Shown here piece by piece: positions 52,023-60,575 of a stretch of DNA of 64,000 bases. Each line of letters starts with the position of its first letter. Position 1 is the first letter of the stretch. This DNA comes from Pseudonocardia sp. HH130629-09. GTDB lineage: Bacteria > Actinomycetota > Actinomycetes > Mycobacteriales > Pseudonocardiaceae. The stretch spans positions 5,022,001 to 5,086,000 of the forward strand of contig NZ_CP011868.1 in the NCBI RefSeq assembly GCF_001294645.1. The letters are read 5' to 3'. A model generated the notes under the pieces. The model saw only the letters and a program-made list of their open reading frames with translations, ran no database searches and was not told where the DNA came from. The position numbers and the translations under genes were made by a program.

Positions 52023-52640
52023 CTACAGGGCCCGTCGGCCGGCGAGCGCGCGGCCGAGCGTCATCTCGTCGGCGAACTCCAGGTCGCCGCCCATCGGTAG
52101 ACCGGACGCGAGCCGCGTGACGCTCAGACCGGGGAAGTCGCGCAGCAGCCGCACCAGGTAGGTCGCTGTCGCCTCACCCTCGGTGTTGGGGTCGGTCGCG
52201 AGGATGACCTCGGAGATCTCGGTCTCATCGGTCGCCGGACCGGTGCCGCCGAGGCGGGCGAGCAGCTCACGGATCCGCAGGCTGTCCGGGCCGATCCCGG
52301 CCAGCGGGTCGAGCGCACCGCCGAGCACGTGGTAGCGGCCCTTGAACTCCCGGGTCCGCTCGACGGCCAGGACGTCCTTGGGCTCCTCGACCACGCACAC
52401 CAGCGTCGGGTCGCGCCGCGCGTCGGAGCAGTAGCGGCAGCGGGTGTCCGACGCGACGTTGCCGCACACGTCGCAGAACGCGACGCCCTGCTTGACCGTC
52501 TGCAGGACCTCTTGGAGCCGGTTGATGTCGGCCGGGTCCGCGGCGAGCAGGTGGAACGCGATGCGCTGGGCGCTCTTCGGACCGACCCCGGGCAGGCGTC
52601 CCAGCTCGTCGATCAGGTCCTGGACCGGTCCTTCGAACAC
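52023..52640 (-). CDS. recR: Recombination mediator RecR
   Basis: 205 residues from GTG 52640. It works with RecF/RecO to load RecA on gapped DNA. Visible: the helix-hairpin-helix LIDELGRLPGVGPKSAQRIAFHLL (in part), the Cys4 zinc finger (CDVCGNVASDTRCRYC), and the Toprim domain (VCVVEEPKDVLAVERT, ILATDPNTEGEATATYL). It follows ybaB by one base, the standard order. Confidence 0.96.
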   Translation of the reverse strand: MFEGPVQDLIDELGRLPGVGPKSAQRIAFHLLAADPADINRLQEVLQTVKQGVAFCDVCGNVASDTRCRYCSDARRDPTLVCVVEEPKDVLAVERTREFKGRYHVLGGALDPLAGIGPDSLRIRELLARLGGTGPATDETEISEVILATDPNTEGEATATYLVRLLRDFPGLSVTRLASGLPMGGDLEFADEMTLGRALAGRRAL

Positions 52641-52641
52641 C

Positions 52642-52977
52642 TCAGGCGCCCGGGAGGCCCAGGCCGCCCATGTCGAGGCCGCCGGCGAGCGGGCCCATCT
52701 TCTCCTGCTGCAGCTCCTGCGCACGGCGCACCGCGTCGGCGAGCGCGCCGGCGACGAGGTCCTGCAGGGTCTCGACGTCCTCGGGGTCGACGACCTTCGG
52801 GTCGATCCGCACCGAGCGCGGCTCCAGACCCGCAGTGACGGTGACCTCGACGAGCCCGTTCCCGGCCTGGCCGGTGACCTCGGCGGTCGCGAGCTCGGCC
52901 TGCGCCTGCTGGAGCTGCTGCTGCATCTTCTGGGCCTGCTGCAGGATCATCTGCATGTCGGGCTGACCGGGTTGCAC
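52642..52977 (-). CDS. ybaB: YbaB/EbfC nucleoid-associated protein
   Basis: 111 residues from GTG 52977. A Gln-rich N-terminal coiled coil (MILQQAQKMQQQLQQAQAEL) and the conserved core TGQAGNGLVEVTVTAGLEPRSVRIDPKVV (in part) with a Gly-rich tail. EbfC-type proteins bind DNA as dimers. Co-transcribed with recR, as in most bacteria. Confidence 0.95.
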   Translation of the reverse strand: MQPGQPDMQMILQQAQKMQQQLQQAQAELATAEVTGQAGNGLVEVTVTAGLEPRSVRIDPKVVDPEDVETLQDLVAGALADAVRRAQELQQEKMGPLAGGLDMGGLGLPGA

Positions 52978-53073
52978 GCGTACCCCTCGCTGTCGGGTCC
53001 GGCTCGCGCGATCGGGGGCTTCCCCGGCGCGGACGTGTCGTTCTCCAGGGTAGACGTGTCAGGCTGACCGACC

Positions 53074-53877
53074 GTGCGCGCCCTGATCCGTTCCGCCACG
53101 GCCGTCCTCCCGCTCGTCGTCGCGTTGGTGTGCGCCGGCTGCGGTGCGCCGGCGCCGGTCCCGCCTCCCGTCGACGCGGCCCCGCGACCGGCCGCGACGA
53201 CCCGTTCGCTGCCGACCACGCCGGCACCGGTCCCGCGCCCGGTCGTGCTGCTCGACCCCGGTCACAACGGCGGCAACGCCGCGAACGAGGCCGCGGTGAA
53301 CCGGCCGGTCCCCGACGGGCGCGGCGGGACCAAACCGTGCAACACGACCGGCACCTCCACGAACGCCGGCTACGCCGAGCACGCCTTCACCTGGGACCTG
53401 GCCGGGCGCGTGCGGTCCCGGCTGGAGGCCGCCGGCGTGCGGGTGGTCCTCACCCGTTCCGACGACGTCGGTGTCGGCCCGTGTGTCGACGCCCGCGGGG
53501 CGGCGGGCGCCCGGGCCGGCGCGGCGCTGGCCGTGTCACTGCACGCGGACGGCGCGGCGGCCTCGGCCCGCGGGTTCCACGTCGCATACGCCGAGCCCGC
53601 CGTGCACGGGACGGGACCGGCGTCGCTGCGCCTGGCCACCGGGCTGCGGGACGCGCTGCGCTCGGCCGGGTTCGCCCCGGCCGGCTACATCGGCCGAGAC
53701 GGGCTCGACGGCCGCCCGGACCTGGCCGGTCTGAACTCCTCGACCGTCCCGACGGCGCTGGTGGAGGCGGTCAACATGCGCAACGCCGGCGACGCCGCCG
53801 TGCTGACCGACCCGGCCGGGCGGGACCGGATCGCGGCGGCGGTGACCGCGGCGGTGCTGGCACAGCTGCGCCGCTGA
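53074..53877 (+). CDS. N-acetylmuramoyl-L-alanine amidase (Ami1/Rv3717 type), secreted
   Basis: 267 residues from GTG 53074. A signal peptide with lipobox (VVALVCAGC) is followed by a Pro-rich linker and an amidase_3 domain: VVLLDPGHNGGNAA with the zinc His, a Cys-containing insert KPCNTTGTSTNAGYAEHAF including the zinc Glu, SLHADGA with the second zinc His, and VEAVNMRNAGDAA with the catalytic Glu region. It cuts the amide between MurNAc and the stem peptide in cell separation. Its place beside ybaB-recR matches Rv3717 in M. tuberculosis. Confidence 0.9.
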   Translation: MRALIRSATAVLPLVVALVCAGCGAPAPVPPPVDAAPRPAATTRSLPTTPAPVPRPVVLLDPGHNGGNAANEAAVNRPVPDGRGGTKPCNTTGTSTNAGYAEHAFTWDLAGRVRSRLEAAGVRVVLTRSDDVGVGPCVDARGAAGARAGAALAVSLHADGAAASARGFHVAYAEPAVHGTGPASLRLATGLRDALRSAGFAPAGYIGRDGLDGRPDLAGLNSSTVPTALVEAVNMRNAGDAAVLTDPAGRDRIAAAVTAAVLAQLRR

Positions 53878-53899
53878 CCGCGCTCCGTCCGGGCCGGGG

Positions 53900-56395
53900 T
53901 CAGCGTGGGTCGAGTTTGCGTGCTCCCAGGTGCGAGGTGAGGATCTCCAGCGCGGCGGCCTCGGGGTCACGACGGGCGCCCGGCGACGCCGCCTCGGCGG
54001 CGGCCTCGGCGAGCATGTCCTCCTCCTCGGCGGCCTGGTTCCGCACCGGGGCCGGTCGTGCGCCCGGACCGTCGCCCCCCTGCGGTCCGGCATCACGAGG
54101 GTCCGGCGGTGCATCCTCCGGCGGCGGTTCCGGCGGCAGCGGGACGTCGGAGTCCCCCGCGGGACGGCGAGCGGGGCGCCCGCCCTGCTCACGCTGCGGG
54201 GCGTCGCGCTGCGAGGGACGCTGCGGCACCGCCCGCTGGGCGCGGTCCGGTGCGGCGGCGCGACGCGCGGTCGCGGCCTCCCCGGTGTCGCAGTGGACCC
54301 GCCACTGGACCCCGAGGACGGCGCGCAGGGCGTCGGCGATCACGTCGGTGTTGCGTGCCTCGGACAGTCGCCGGGCCAGCGGCGGGGCGCCGATCGCGAG
54401 AACCAGGGTGTCACCGTCGACCGCCCGGACGGTGGCGTTGACCAGTAGCGCCTCCGTGCTGCGGCTGCGCTGACGGACGGCGGCGAGGATCTCCGGCCAG
54501 ACCCGGCGGACCGCGGTCGCGTCCAGCGACGACGCCGACGACACCGGCTGTGCCGACTCCGGCGGCACGGCGTCGGGGGGCGCGCCGTCGCGGGGCGGAG
54601 CGGGGCTCCGGGACGGGGCCGCCTGCGCTGCCGGTTCTTCGGTGCCTCCGGCACCGGCGCCGCCCGGGCCGGGATCGTCCGCCCGCCGGGCGCCGTCACC
54701 GGGGCCGTCGGCCTGCCGGGCGGGCTCGCCGTCCGTGTGCCCGGTACCAGTGGCGGGAGCGTCCGCCGCGGGGCCGTCCGCCGGGACCGGGCCGTCGCCC
54801 ACCTCGGGGGCGACAGGGTCGGACTCGGCAGGCGCCGACACGGCGGGGACGGACGAGTCGGGCACGGGGGCATCGGGCACAGGGACATCGGGGACGGAGG
54901 CCGGAGCGTGTTCCGCGGAACGCGGGTCGGCCTCCGTCCGGTCGCCGGAGCGTGCCGGTGCGGCCGGACCGGCGGCCTCGTCGTCGCGTTCCGCGGAACG
55001 CGGCCCGTCCGCAGCCCTGGTCACCGCGGGCCGCGGTGCCGACTCGTCCGGTCGCGCCGGCGCCGGGGCGGGAACGGCGGCCGGGGCCCCGGCGTCGCGT
55101 TCCGCGGAACGCGCCGGCACGCCGCCGCCCGCACCCGGGGCCGCGCCGTCGGAGGTGGGCGCCGGCGGGCGCTCGCTGGGCCGCACGAACCGCTTGGCGG
55201 CGCCGTCGTCGGACGGGCCGGCGGGGTCGGGGGCGATCGCGTTGCGCCGCTCGATGCGCTCGAGGCGTTCGAGCAGGCCGCCGTCAGAGGTCGTGGCCGC
55301 GGGGAGCAGCATCCGCGCGACCAGCAGTTCCAGCAGCAGCCGCGGCGCGGTCGCCCCGCGCATCTCGATCAGGCCCTGGTGCAGGATCTCGCCGTAGCGG
55401 GTCAGGGTCGCCGGACCGAGCCGGGCGGCCTGGTCCGCCATCCGGGCAAGCTCGTCCTCGGCGCCGTCGACCAGGCCCTGCTCCGCGGCGTCCGGCACCG
55501 CCTGCACGAGCATCAGGTCACGGAAGCGCTGCAGCAGGTCCGAGGCGAAACGCCGCGGGTCGTGCCCGGCCTCGACGAGCCGGTCGACCGCGCCGTAGAC
55601 GGCGGCGCCGTCGGCCGCGGCGAGCGCGTCGACCGTGTCGTCGATCAGGCCGGAGTCGGTCACCCCGAGCAGCGCGACCGCGTGCTCGTAGGTGACGCCC
55701 TGCGGCCCGGCACCGGCGAGCAGCTGGTCCAGCACCGACAGCGTGTCCCGGGCCGAACCACCCCCGGCCCGGATGACCAGCGGGAACACCGGCGGCGCGA
55801 CGGTCACCTGCTCCTCGCCGCAGATCTTCTCCAGCAGCGAGCGCATCGTGCCGGGCGGGATCAGCCGGAACGGGTAGTGGTGGGTCCGCGACCGGATCGT
55901 CGGGAGCACCTTCTCCGGCTCCGTCGTCGCGAACACGAAGACCAGGTGCTCCGGGGGCTCTTCGACGATCTTGAGCAACGCGTTGAAGCCCTGGGTGGTG
56001 ACCATGTGCGCCTCGTCGACGACGAACACGCGGTAGCGCGACTCGGCCGGCGCGTAGAACGCCCGGTCACGCAGCTCGCGCGCGTCCTCCACACCACCGT
56101 GGGACGCCGCGTCGAGCTCGACGACGTCGATGCTGCCCGATCCCTCGGGTGCGAGCGCGATGCACGAGTTGCAGACGCCGCACGGGTCCGGGGTCGGCCC
56201 CTGCTCGCAGTTCAGCGACCGCGCCAGGATGCGGGCCGAGGACGTCTTGCCACAGCCCCGCGGCCCCGAGAACAGGTACGCGTGGTTGATCCGCCCCGCG
56301 GTGAGGGCGGTGGCCAGGGGCTCGGTGACGTGCTCCTGCCCCACGACGTCGGCCAGCTTGGCCGGGCGGTACTTGCGGTACAGAGCCAGAGCCAC
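53900..56395 (-). CDS. dnaX: DNA polymerase III subunit gamma/tau
   Basis: 831 residues from GTG 56395 (VALALYRKYRP). It is the clamp-loader ATPase: Walker A GPRGCGKT at 44-51, zinc cysteines 63, 72, 75 and 78, VVDEAHMVTTQGFNALLK, SRTHHYPFRL, and sensor GGGSARDTLSVLDQ. A long Ala/Pro/Asp-rich linker (about 430-660) carries three RSAE(R/H) motifs, encoded by palindromic DNA in each case, before the C-terminal polymerase-binding part (VRRVWPEILAAVRQRS). The SRP RNA gene lies directly upstream, as usual in actinobacteria. Confidence 0.96.
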   Translation of the reverse strand: MALALYRKYRPAKLADVVGQEHVTEPLATALTAGRINHAYLFSGPRGCGKTSSARILARSLNCEQGPTPDPCGVCNSCIALAPEGSGSIDVVELDAASHGGVEDARELRDRAFYAPAESRYRVFVVDEAHMVTTQGFNALLKIVEEPPEHLVFVFATTEPEKVLPTIRSRTHHYPFRLIPPGTMRSLLEKICGEEQVTVAPPVFPLVIRAGGGSARDTLSVLDQLLAGAGPQGVTYEHAVALLGVTDSGLIDDTVDALAAADGAAVYGAVDRLVEAGHDPRRFASDLLQRFRDLMLVQAVPDAAEQGLVDGAEDELARMADQAARLGPATLTRYGEILHQGLIEMRGATAPRLLLELLVARMLLPAATTSDGGLLERLERIERRNAIAPDPAGPSDDGAAKRFVRPSERPPAPTSDGAAPGAGGGVPARSAERDAGAPAAVPAPAPARPDESAPRPAVTRAADGPRSAERDDEAAGPAAPARSGDRTEADPRSAEHAPASVPDVPVPDAPVPDSSVPAVSAPAESDPVAPEVGDGPVPADGPAADAPATGTGHTDGEPARQADGPGDGARRADDPGPGGAGAGGTEEPAAQAAPSRSPAPPRDGAPPDAVPPESAQPVSSASSLDATAVRRVWPEILAAVRQRSRSTEALLVNATVRAVDGDTLVLAIGAPPLARRLSEARNTDVIADALRAVLGVQWRVHCDTGEAATARRAAAPDRAQRAVPQRPSQRDAPQREQGGRPARRPAGDSDVPLPPEPPPEDAPPDPRDAGPQGGDGPGARPAPVRNQAAEEEDMLAEAAAEAASPGARRDPEAAALEILTSHLGARKLDPR
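54910..55113. repeat. Three GTTCCGCGGAAC palindromes inside dnaX
   Basis: The perfect palindrome GTTCCGCGGAAC occurs at 54910-54921, and as the 18-base perfect form CGCGTTCCGCGGAACGCG at 54985-55002 and 55096-55113. All lie in the linker region of dnaX, centres 78 and 111 bp apart. Confidence 0.85.
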
Positions 56396-56450
56396 GAGGG
56401 GAAGGCTACCCAGGGGTCCGACACTTCGGGGACCCGCTCGGAGACAGAAG

Positions 56451-56538
56451 GGGACCCCGCGCACCCGCCAGAGCCTGTTGACCCTTGCTGCCTTCCGGCC
56501 CTGGGGGAGTTCACAGGATGGACGCCGCACGGGGTCCG
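56451..56538 (-). ncRNA. ffs: Signal recognition particle RNA (4.5S, small bacterial type)
   Basis: Read on the minus strand, the conserved domain IV loop appears as CAGGGCCGGAAGGCAGCAAG, the counterpart of GGUCCGGAAGGAAGCAGCC in E. coli 4.5S RNA. The outer ends pair (GGACCCCG with CGGGGTCC). The RNA binds Ffh to target membrane proteins. It stands between tRNA-Ser and dnaX. Ends are estimated from pairing and may be off by several bases. Confidence 0.9.
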
Positions 56539-56620
56539 CGGACAGTGTGCCACGGACGGCGCCGTCGGGCGGCGAGGGGGCCGCGTCGGATCACCGAGGG
56601 CGTCGCGTAACCTTCTTGGC

Positions 56621-56708
56621 GGAGGATTCGCCTAGTGGCCTAGGGCGCACGCTTGGAAAGCGTGTTGGGAGCAATCCCTCACGGGTTCAAATCCCGTATC
56701 CTCCGCCA
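56621..56708 (+). tRNA. tRNA-Ser (anticodon GGA)
   Basis: 88 nt with encoded CCA. The acceptor stem GGAGGAT pairs with ATCCTCC, discriminator G; the anticodon stem ACGCT/AGCGT encloses TTGGAAA with anticodon GGA at 56655-56657; a long variable arm (TTGGGAGCAATCCCTC) and GGGTTCAAATCCC T-arm follow, as in class II serine tRNAs. Confidence 0.97.
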
Positions 56709-56721
56709 GCCTGAACAGGCA

Positions 56722-56759
56722 GAACGCCGGGCGGCTCCCACGCGGAGCCCCCGGCGTTC
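56722..56759 (+). terminator. Terminator after tRNA-Ser
   Basis: GAACGCCGGGCGGCTCC and GGAGCCCCCGGCGTTC form a long stem (one mismatch) with loop CACGC, 14 bases after the tRNA end. Confidence 0.7.
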
Positions 56760-56874
56760 GGCGTTCGGTCTCATTTCCAGTCTCACTTGTCATCCGGTCG
56801 GCCCCGGATCGGACCGCCCACGCGCCGGGCGACGTCGCTGCGCACACCCACTACGGCACGTTCGCCTCCCTCGG

Positions 56875-57800
56875 TCACGAGACGCCCGGCTGCACAGGGG
56901 TGGTCTGCACCCATGCCCGACGGTTCGTCGTCACGATCCGGAACCCGGACCGCTTCAGGAACGAGACCAGGTCGGACTCGTCGAGTTCGGTGTATGCCAG
57001 CAGCCGATCTGCCCGGGCGAGCCGCAGCCACTGCGCAGCGGTGGCGAGGAGCGCGGATCCCACACCTTGCCTGCGCATGGACTCGGTGACGTGCAGATTC
57101 CCCACGTCTGCCCACCCCGTCGGAGCGGACAGCCGTCCTGCGCCGTTGACGGTTGTGTCGATCTCCACGTATCCCGCCTCCCGCCCATCCGCCAGGGCGG
57201 TGAAGCGGGTGCCGCACTCGCCGAGGGTCCGGAGGATCGTCAGGTCCTCACGGACGTCGGCGGGCAAGTCCGAGACGTCGGCCAGTAGTACCTGCTCGCT
57301 TCGACGACTCACGAACCCGAGTCCGTCGAGTAGCTGACCGATGTGGGGCCACTGCTCGGCGACGCCGGTCAGGCCGGGTGCGGGGAGAGTGAAATCGGCC
57401 AGCACGGCCTGGACGCTCCAGGAGCGCATGACGGTCAGCGCCGCATCGGCCACGGAGCGGCCCGCCAGTTGGGCGTCGGGCCAGTAGGTCGCGTCGGGCC
57501 ACTGCAGGAGCCACCGGAGTTCGCCCGTGCCACGCAGGTCGGGGCCGACGCCGGAGTGGTCGGCGTAGCGGACCATGTGGGCAGCCGCGATTTCCGGCCG
57601 CGCTGCTCGGCGACCAGGGTGGCTCGTTCCTGGACCCACGGGTCGACGATGAACTCGTCCGGTTCGTGTTCGAGCCGGCTCAGCACCGCGTTGACGGTGA
57701 TCGACACTCCGGGCATCACGGCGTGGGCATGGCCGTTGACCAGGTCGGTGAGCTGATCGCGGTCGCTTCTCCGGAACGGCCGGACGGTGATCGCAGACAT
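56875..57800 (-). pseudogene. GNAT acetyltransferase, frameshifted
   Basis: ATG 57800 (MSAITVRPFRRSDRDQLTDL) follows GGGAGA. The first frame reads to VQERATLVAEQRG, then the protein continues in another frame as EIAAAHMVRYADHSG and LRWLLQWPD to the acetyl-CoA motif (VTESMRRQGVGSALLATAAQWL) and the stop at 56875. One extra C at 57594-57595 (plus strand CC to CCC) restores a 308-residue protein with two GNAT-like halves. It would transfer an acetyl group to an unknown amine. A sequencing error is possible. Confidence 0.75.
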
Positions 57801-58086
57801 GGGTCTCCCTCGTCGACATGTCGTCGGAGATCCGCTGCCTGTGCGGTACCTGTTCACCGTAGCCGGTGGACCAGGTGGGTCGGAAGATCGAAGGGCTCCG
57901 CCCTGGAACCCGTCACCGCCCGGAGAGCAGGACCGGCTCGGCAGCTCTCCGGAATCTCGCGATCGCAGCCACCGTGGAAGGTCTCTGGTGGGACTGACAG
58001 CGACGGAACACTCCGGGCGTTCGTGGATCAGCCGACGTTGCCTGCCACAGTGGTCGTTCCGCGCACGCAACAATCGGAGACTCCTG

Positions 58087-58728
58087 GTGCTGGTAGACGT
58101 CCTTTCGTCCGGCCCGGGCGAAGTGATGCTGCTGGTCGCCACCGCACTGGTGGTTGCGGAATCGGCACTACTGATCGGCGTCGTGATGCCGGGGCTCGGA
58201 GTGCCGATCGCGGTCGGTGTACTCAGCGCGGCGGGCGCAGTACCGTGGACGGCCAGCGTCCCGTGCATCTGTATCGCGGCCGTGCTGGGGCGTCTTCTCG
58301 CATTTCTCCGAGGCCGGAGCAGTGATCTGACTTCGACCCTCGCCCGTGTGCGAGACGTCCCGATGGTCCGCTCGTGTCTCGAGGCCATCGCGTCGCGACC
58401 CCGCACCGTGGTGGTGTTGTCCCAGTGGTTCGCCGTCGTACGGACCCTCGTCCCGCGGCTGGTGGTTTCTGAGCTGTCGCTCCGCGCGTTCGTTCTGGTC
58501 GCGGCACCCGCGGCGGTGGCGTGGGCGTCGACCGCGCTCTTCATCGGTCGCCTCCTTCACGACAGTTCCCGGCTCGCCGCCGGAATCGTTCGCGTGGACC
58601 AGGCGCTTGCCGTTGCGATACCCGTGCTCGTGGTGCTGCTCGCAGTGGTGTCCTGGCGCAGGGCCAGGACACGCCGGAGATCAAGCCTCGGTCGCGATGG
58701 CTCCGAGACGCCTCCATCTCCCACCTGA
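58087..58728 (+). CDS. DedA-like membrane protein
   Basis: 213 residues from GTG 58087 with GGAG nine bases before. Hydrophobic segments with the DedA/VTT pattern: LLVATALVVAESALLIGVVMPGLGVPIAVGVL (in part), IASRPRTVVVLSQWFAVVRTLVPRLVVSELSLRAFVLVAA (in part, with the VRTLVP core) and a C-terminal segment. DedA proteins flip undecaprenyl phosphate or phospholipids. The usual GxxxGD loop is degenerate (AAVLGRLLAFLRGRSS), so activity is uncertain. Confidence 0.7.
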   Translation: MLVDVLSSGPGEVMLLVATALVVAESALLIGVVMPGLGVPIAVGVLSAAGAVPWTASVPCICIAAVLGRLLAFLRGRSSDLTSTLARVRDVPMVRSCLEAIASRPRTVVVLSQWFAVVRTLVPRLVVSELSLRAFVLVAAPAAVAWASTALFIGRLLHDSSRLAAGIVRVDQALAVAIPVLVVLLAVVSWRRARTRRRSSLGRDGSETPPSPT

Positions 58729-59024
58729 TCGGCCGGCGGTCGAACTGCCCGCCAGATCATCGGGACACGCCATCATCACAGCAGTACAATTCGCAACTCT
58801 GCCCCCTGACGCCGCCGGTGGACACATGCGACGATTCGTCACGCGGGTGCGGGCAGCCGTAGGCAGGACGCGATCCTTTCCACCGGAGGCAACCCCTCCG
58901 ACGGTCCCCTTCGAGGAAGCCCCGAGGTTCACAGGAGATCGACAGGTCGGCACTCCACTGGTACACCCACCTGCTCCCCGCCTCCGACGCATGCTCCGTT
59001 GCATCCGGAAAATGGAAGTGGACC

Positions 59025-59192
59025 GTGCTGCGTATCGACCTCTTCCTGCTACTCCTGTCGACGGTGTTCCTTCCCGATGCGCTCAACGACGGCGGGGCAC
59101 TGGCCTGGCTCGCCATAGGGGTGCTGGCGCTCCTCGTGGGAACAGCCGTCAGACATGACATACGGCGCCACGAGGGCACGGAATCCCCATGA
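59025..59192 (+). CDS. 55-residue single-pass membrane protein
   Basis: GTG 59025 follows GGAAGTGG. The frame VLRIDLFLLLLSTVFLPDAL, then ALAWLAIGVLALLVGTAV with a basic His/Arg tail, has two hydrophobic stretches and ends at 59192. I see no similarity to a named family. The 58729-59024 stretch before it holds nothing I can identify. Confidence 0.45.
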   Translation: MLRIDLFLLLLSTVFLPDALNDGGALAWLAIGVLALLVGTAVRHDIRRHEGTESP

Positions 59193-59437
59193 CATCTCTG
59201 CGACGCCGTGGCGTGCTCGTCGTCAGCGAGGGTCGAGCAGACAGAACTCGTTTCCCTCGGGGTCACGCATCACGATGTAGGGCGCATCCCCCGGCTGGCC
59301 GACATCGGCCCTTGTCGCACCTCGCGCCGTGAGCGCATCGACGGTTTCGTTCTGATCATCCGCGTACAGGTCGAGGTGCAGTCGATTCTTCCCCTGCTTG
59401 ACCTCGGGCACCGAGATGAAGAAGAGCGACGCACACT

Positions 59438-60424
59438 GAGCCTTTCCCAGTAGTGGGGAGCGGCTGGCGGCGACACGCCGGGGGCGTGGAGGTGCTCAAC
59501 GAGGGTGCGGGACCCCGGTAGAAGAGATCGGTCCGCTCAAAGATCGACTCACCACCGAGGTCCCGCGTGCCCGATCCTGTCACCTACACCGCCGTGCTCC
59601 CGATCGGGGAGCCCACCGCGTCCATGTTGTCGCGGCTGTTGGCCGAGGAACGCCTCCGGCGCGGGACCCGGCGCGGGCGTCGGGCGCTGGACTGTGACCG
59701 CCACGCGGTGCTGGTGCTGCGCTGGTTCCTCGACGCGACCCGGGTCGCCCAGCTCGCCGCCGACAACCAGCTGAGCCTGTCGAGTACCTACCGCTACCTG
59801 CACGAAGGTATCGACGTTCTGGCCGCCGCCGCGCCTGGACTGCCCGGCGCGCTGCTCGCGGCCCGCACCGCCGGGCACACCCACGTTCACCTCGACGGCA
59901 CCGTGATCCACACTGACCGCTCCCGCACTCCCGGACCGACCCCGGGAGTGGATCTGTGGTGGTCGGGTAAGCACCACGTCCACGGCGGGAACGTTCAGGT
60001 CCTCACCGCGCCTGACGGGTGGCCGTTGTGGACCTCCCCGGTGCGCCCGGGCCGCGAGCACGACACCACCTGCGCCCGCGGTCACCCCGGCCTGCTCGAC
60101 GCGATCGAGGGCTGGACCGACGACACCCACGTCGTGCTCGCCGACCTCGGCTACGAGGGTGAGAACACCCGCCTGACCTGCCCGTTCAAGACCCCCACCG
60201 GCGGTGGGCTGTCGGTGGACAAGCGCACCGTCAACACGCTGCACTCCGCCGTCAGGGCTGTGGCCGAACGCGGGAACTCCCTGCTCAAGACCACCTTCAA
60301 GGCGCTACGCCGGGTCAGCTTCTGCCCCTGGCGGATCGGCGCGATCACCGCCGCCGCGCTCGTCCTGCTCCACGTCGAGCACGACCGAACCACATGATCA
60401 ACCAGCACCTACTGGGAAAGGCTC
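59438..60424. mobile_element. IS5-family element, ISL2-like group (987 bp)
   Basis: Terminal inverted repeats GAGCCTTTCCCAGTAG are perfect over 16 bases, flanked by the direct repeat ACT (59435-59437 and 60425-60427). Three-base ANT duplications are typical of the ISL2 group. It carries one transposase gene and interrupts the VOC gene. Confidence 0.92.
59567..60397 (+). CDS. IS5-family (ISL2-like) transposase
   Basis: 276 residues from GTG 59567. An N-terminal HTH (VLVLRWFLDATRVAQLAADNQLSLSSTYRYL, in part) precedes a DDE_Tnp_4-type catalytic domain: Asp in HVHLDGTVIHTDR, Asp in VVLADLGYEGENTRL, and Glu in RAVAERGNSLLK. All three acidic residues are present, so the element may be active. Confidence 0.92.
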   Translation: MPDPVTYTAVLPIGEPTASMLSRLLAEERLRRGTRRGRRALDCDRHAVLVLRWFLDATRVAQLAADNQLSLSSTYRYLHEGIDVLAAAAPGLPGALLAARTAGHTHVHLDGTVIHTDRSRTPGPTPGVDLWWSGKHHVHGGNVQVLTAPDGWPLWTSPVRPGREHDTTCARGHPGLLDAIEGWTDDTHVVLADLGYEGENTRLTCPFKTPTGGGLSVDKRTVNTLHSAVRAVAERGNSLLKTTFKALRRVSFCPWRIGAITAAALVLLHVEHDRTT

Positions 60425-60575
60425 ACTGGCGCTCGGGCTGGCGCACCTCCACTCCCGCAGGGCGCCAATCGACTACCTCCCAGGCGAGCGTCTCCGCCCA
60501 CCATTGCGCGAGAGCGGCCGGATCGCGGGCGTCGATCGTCAGCGCCTCCCAGCGAATCGCCATGACCGGACCTTA

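Larger units (their letters stand above)
59223..60563 (-). pseudogene. VOC (glyoxalase-like) gene split by an insertion sequence
   Basis: The N-terminal part starts at ATG 60563 (MAIRWEALTIDARDPAALAQ) and runs to the IS at 60424; the C-terminal part resumes at 59437 (ASLFFISVPEVKQGKNRLHL) and ends at 59223 (YIVMRDPEGNEFCLLDPR). Removing the IS and one copy of the ACT duplication gives exactly 117 codons in frame, a normal small VOC protein ending in the usual DPEGNEFCLLD. The family includes metal-dependent lyases, dioxygenases and binding proteins. A second IS lies 12 bp upstream of the start codon. Confidence 0.9.

Noticed and set aside
53900..54888. Separate genes in the rightward and other leftward frames over the dnaX linker
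   Set aside because: All are shadows of the Pro/Ala-rich dnaX linker, which leaves every frame open in such G/C-rich DNA.
54910..55113. parS sites within dnaX
   Set aside because: The palindrome GTTCCGCGGAAC does not match the actinobacterial parS core GTTTCACGTGAAAC.
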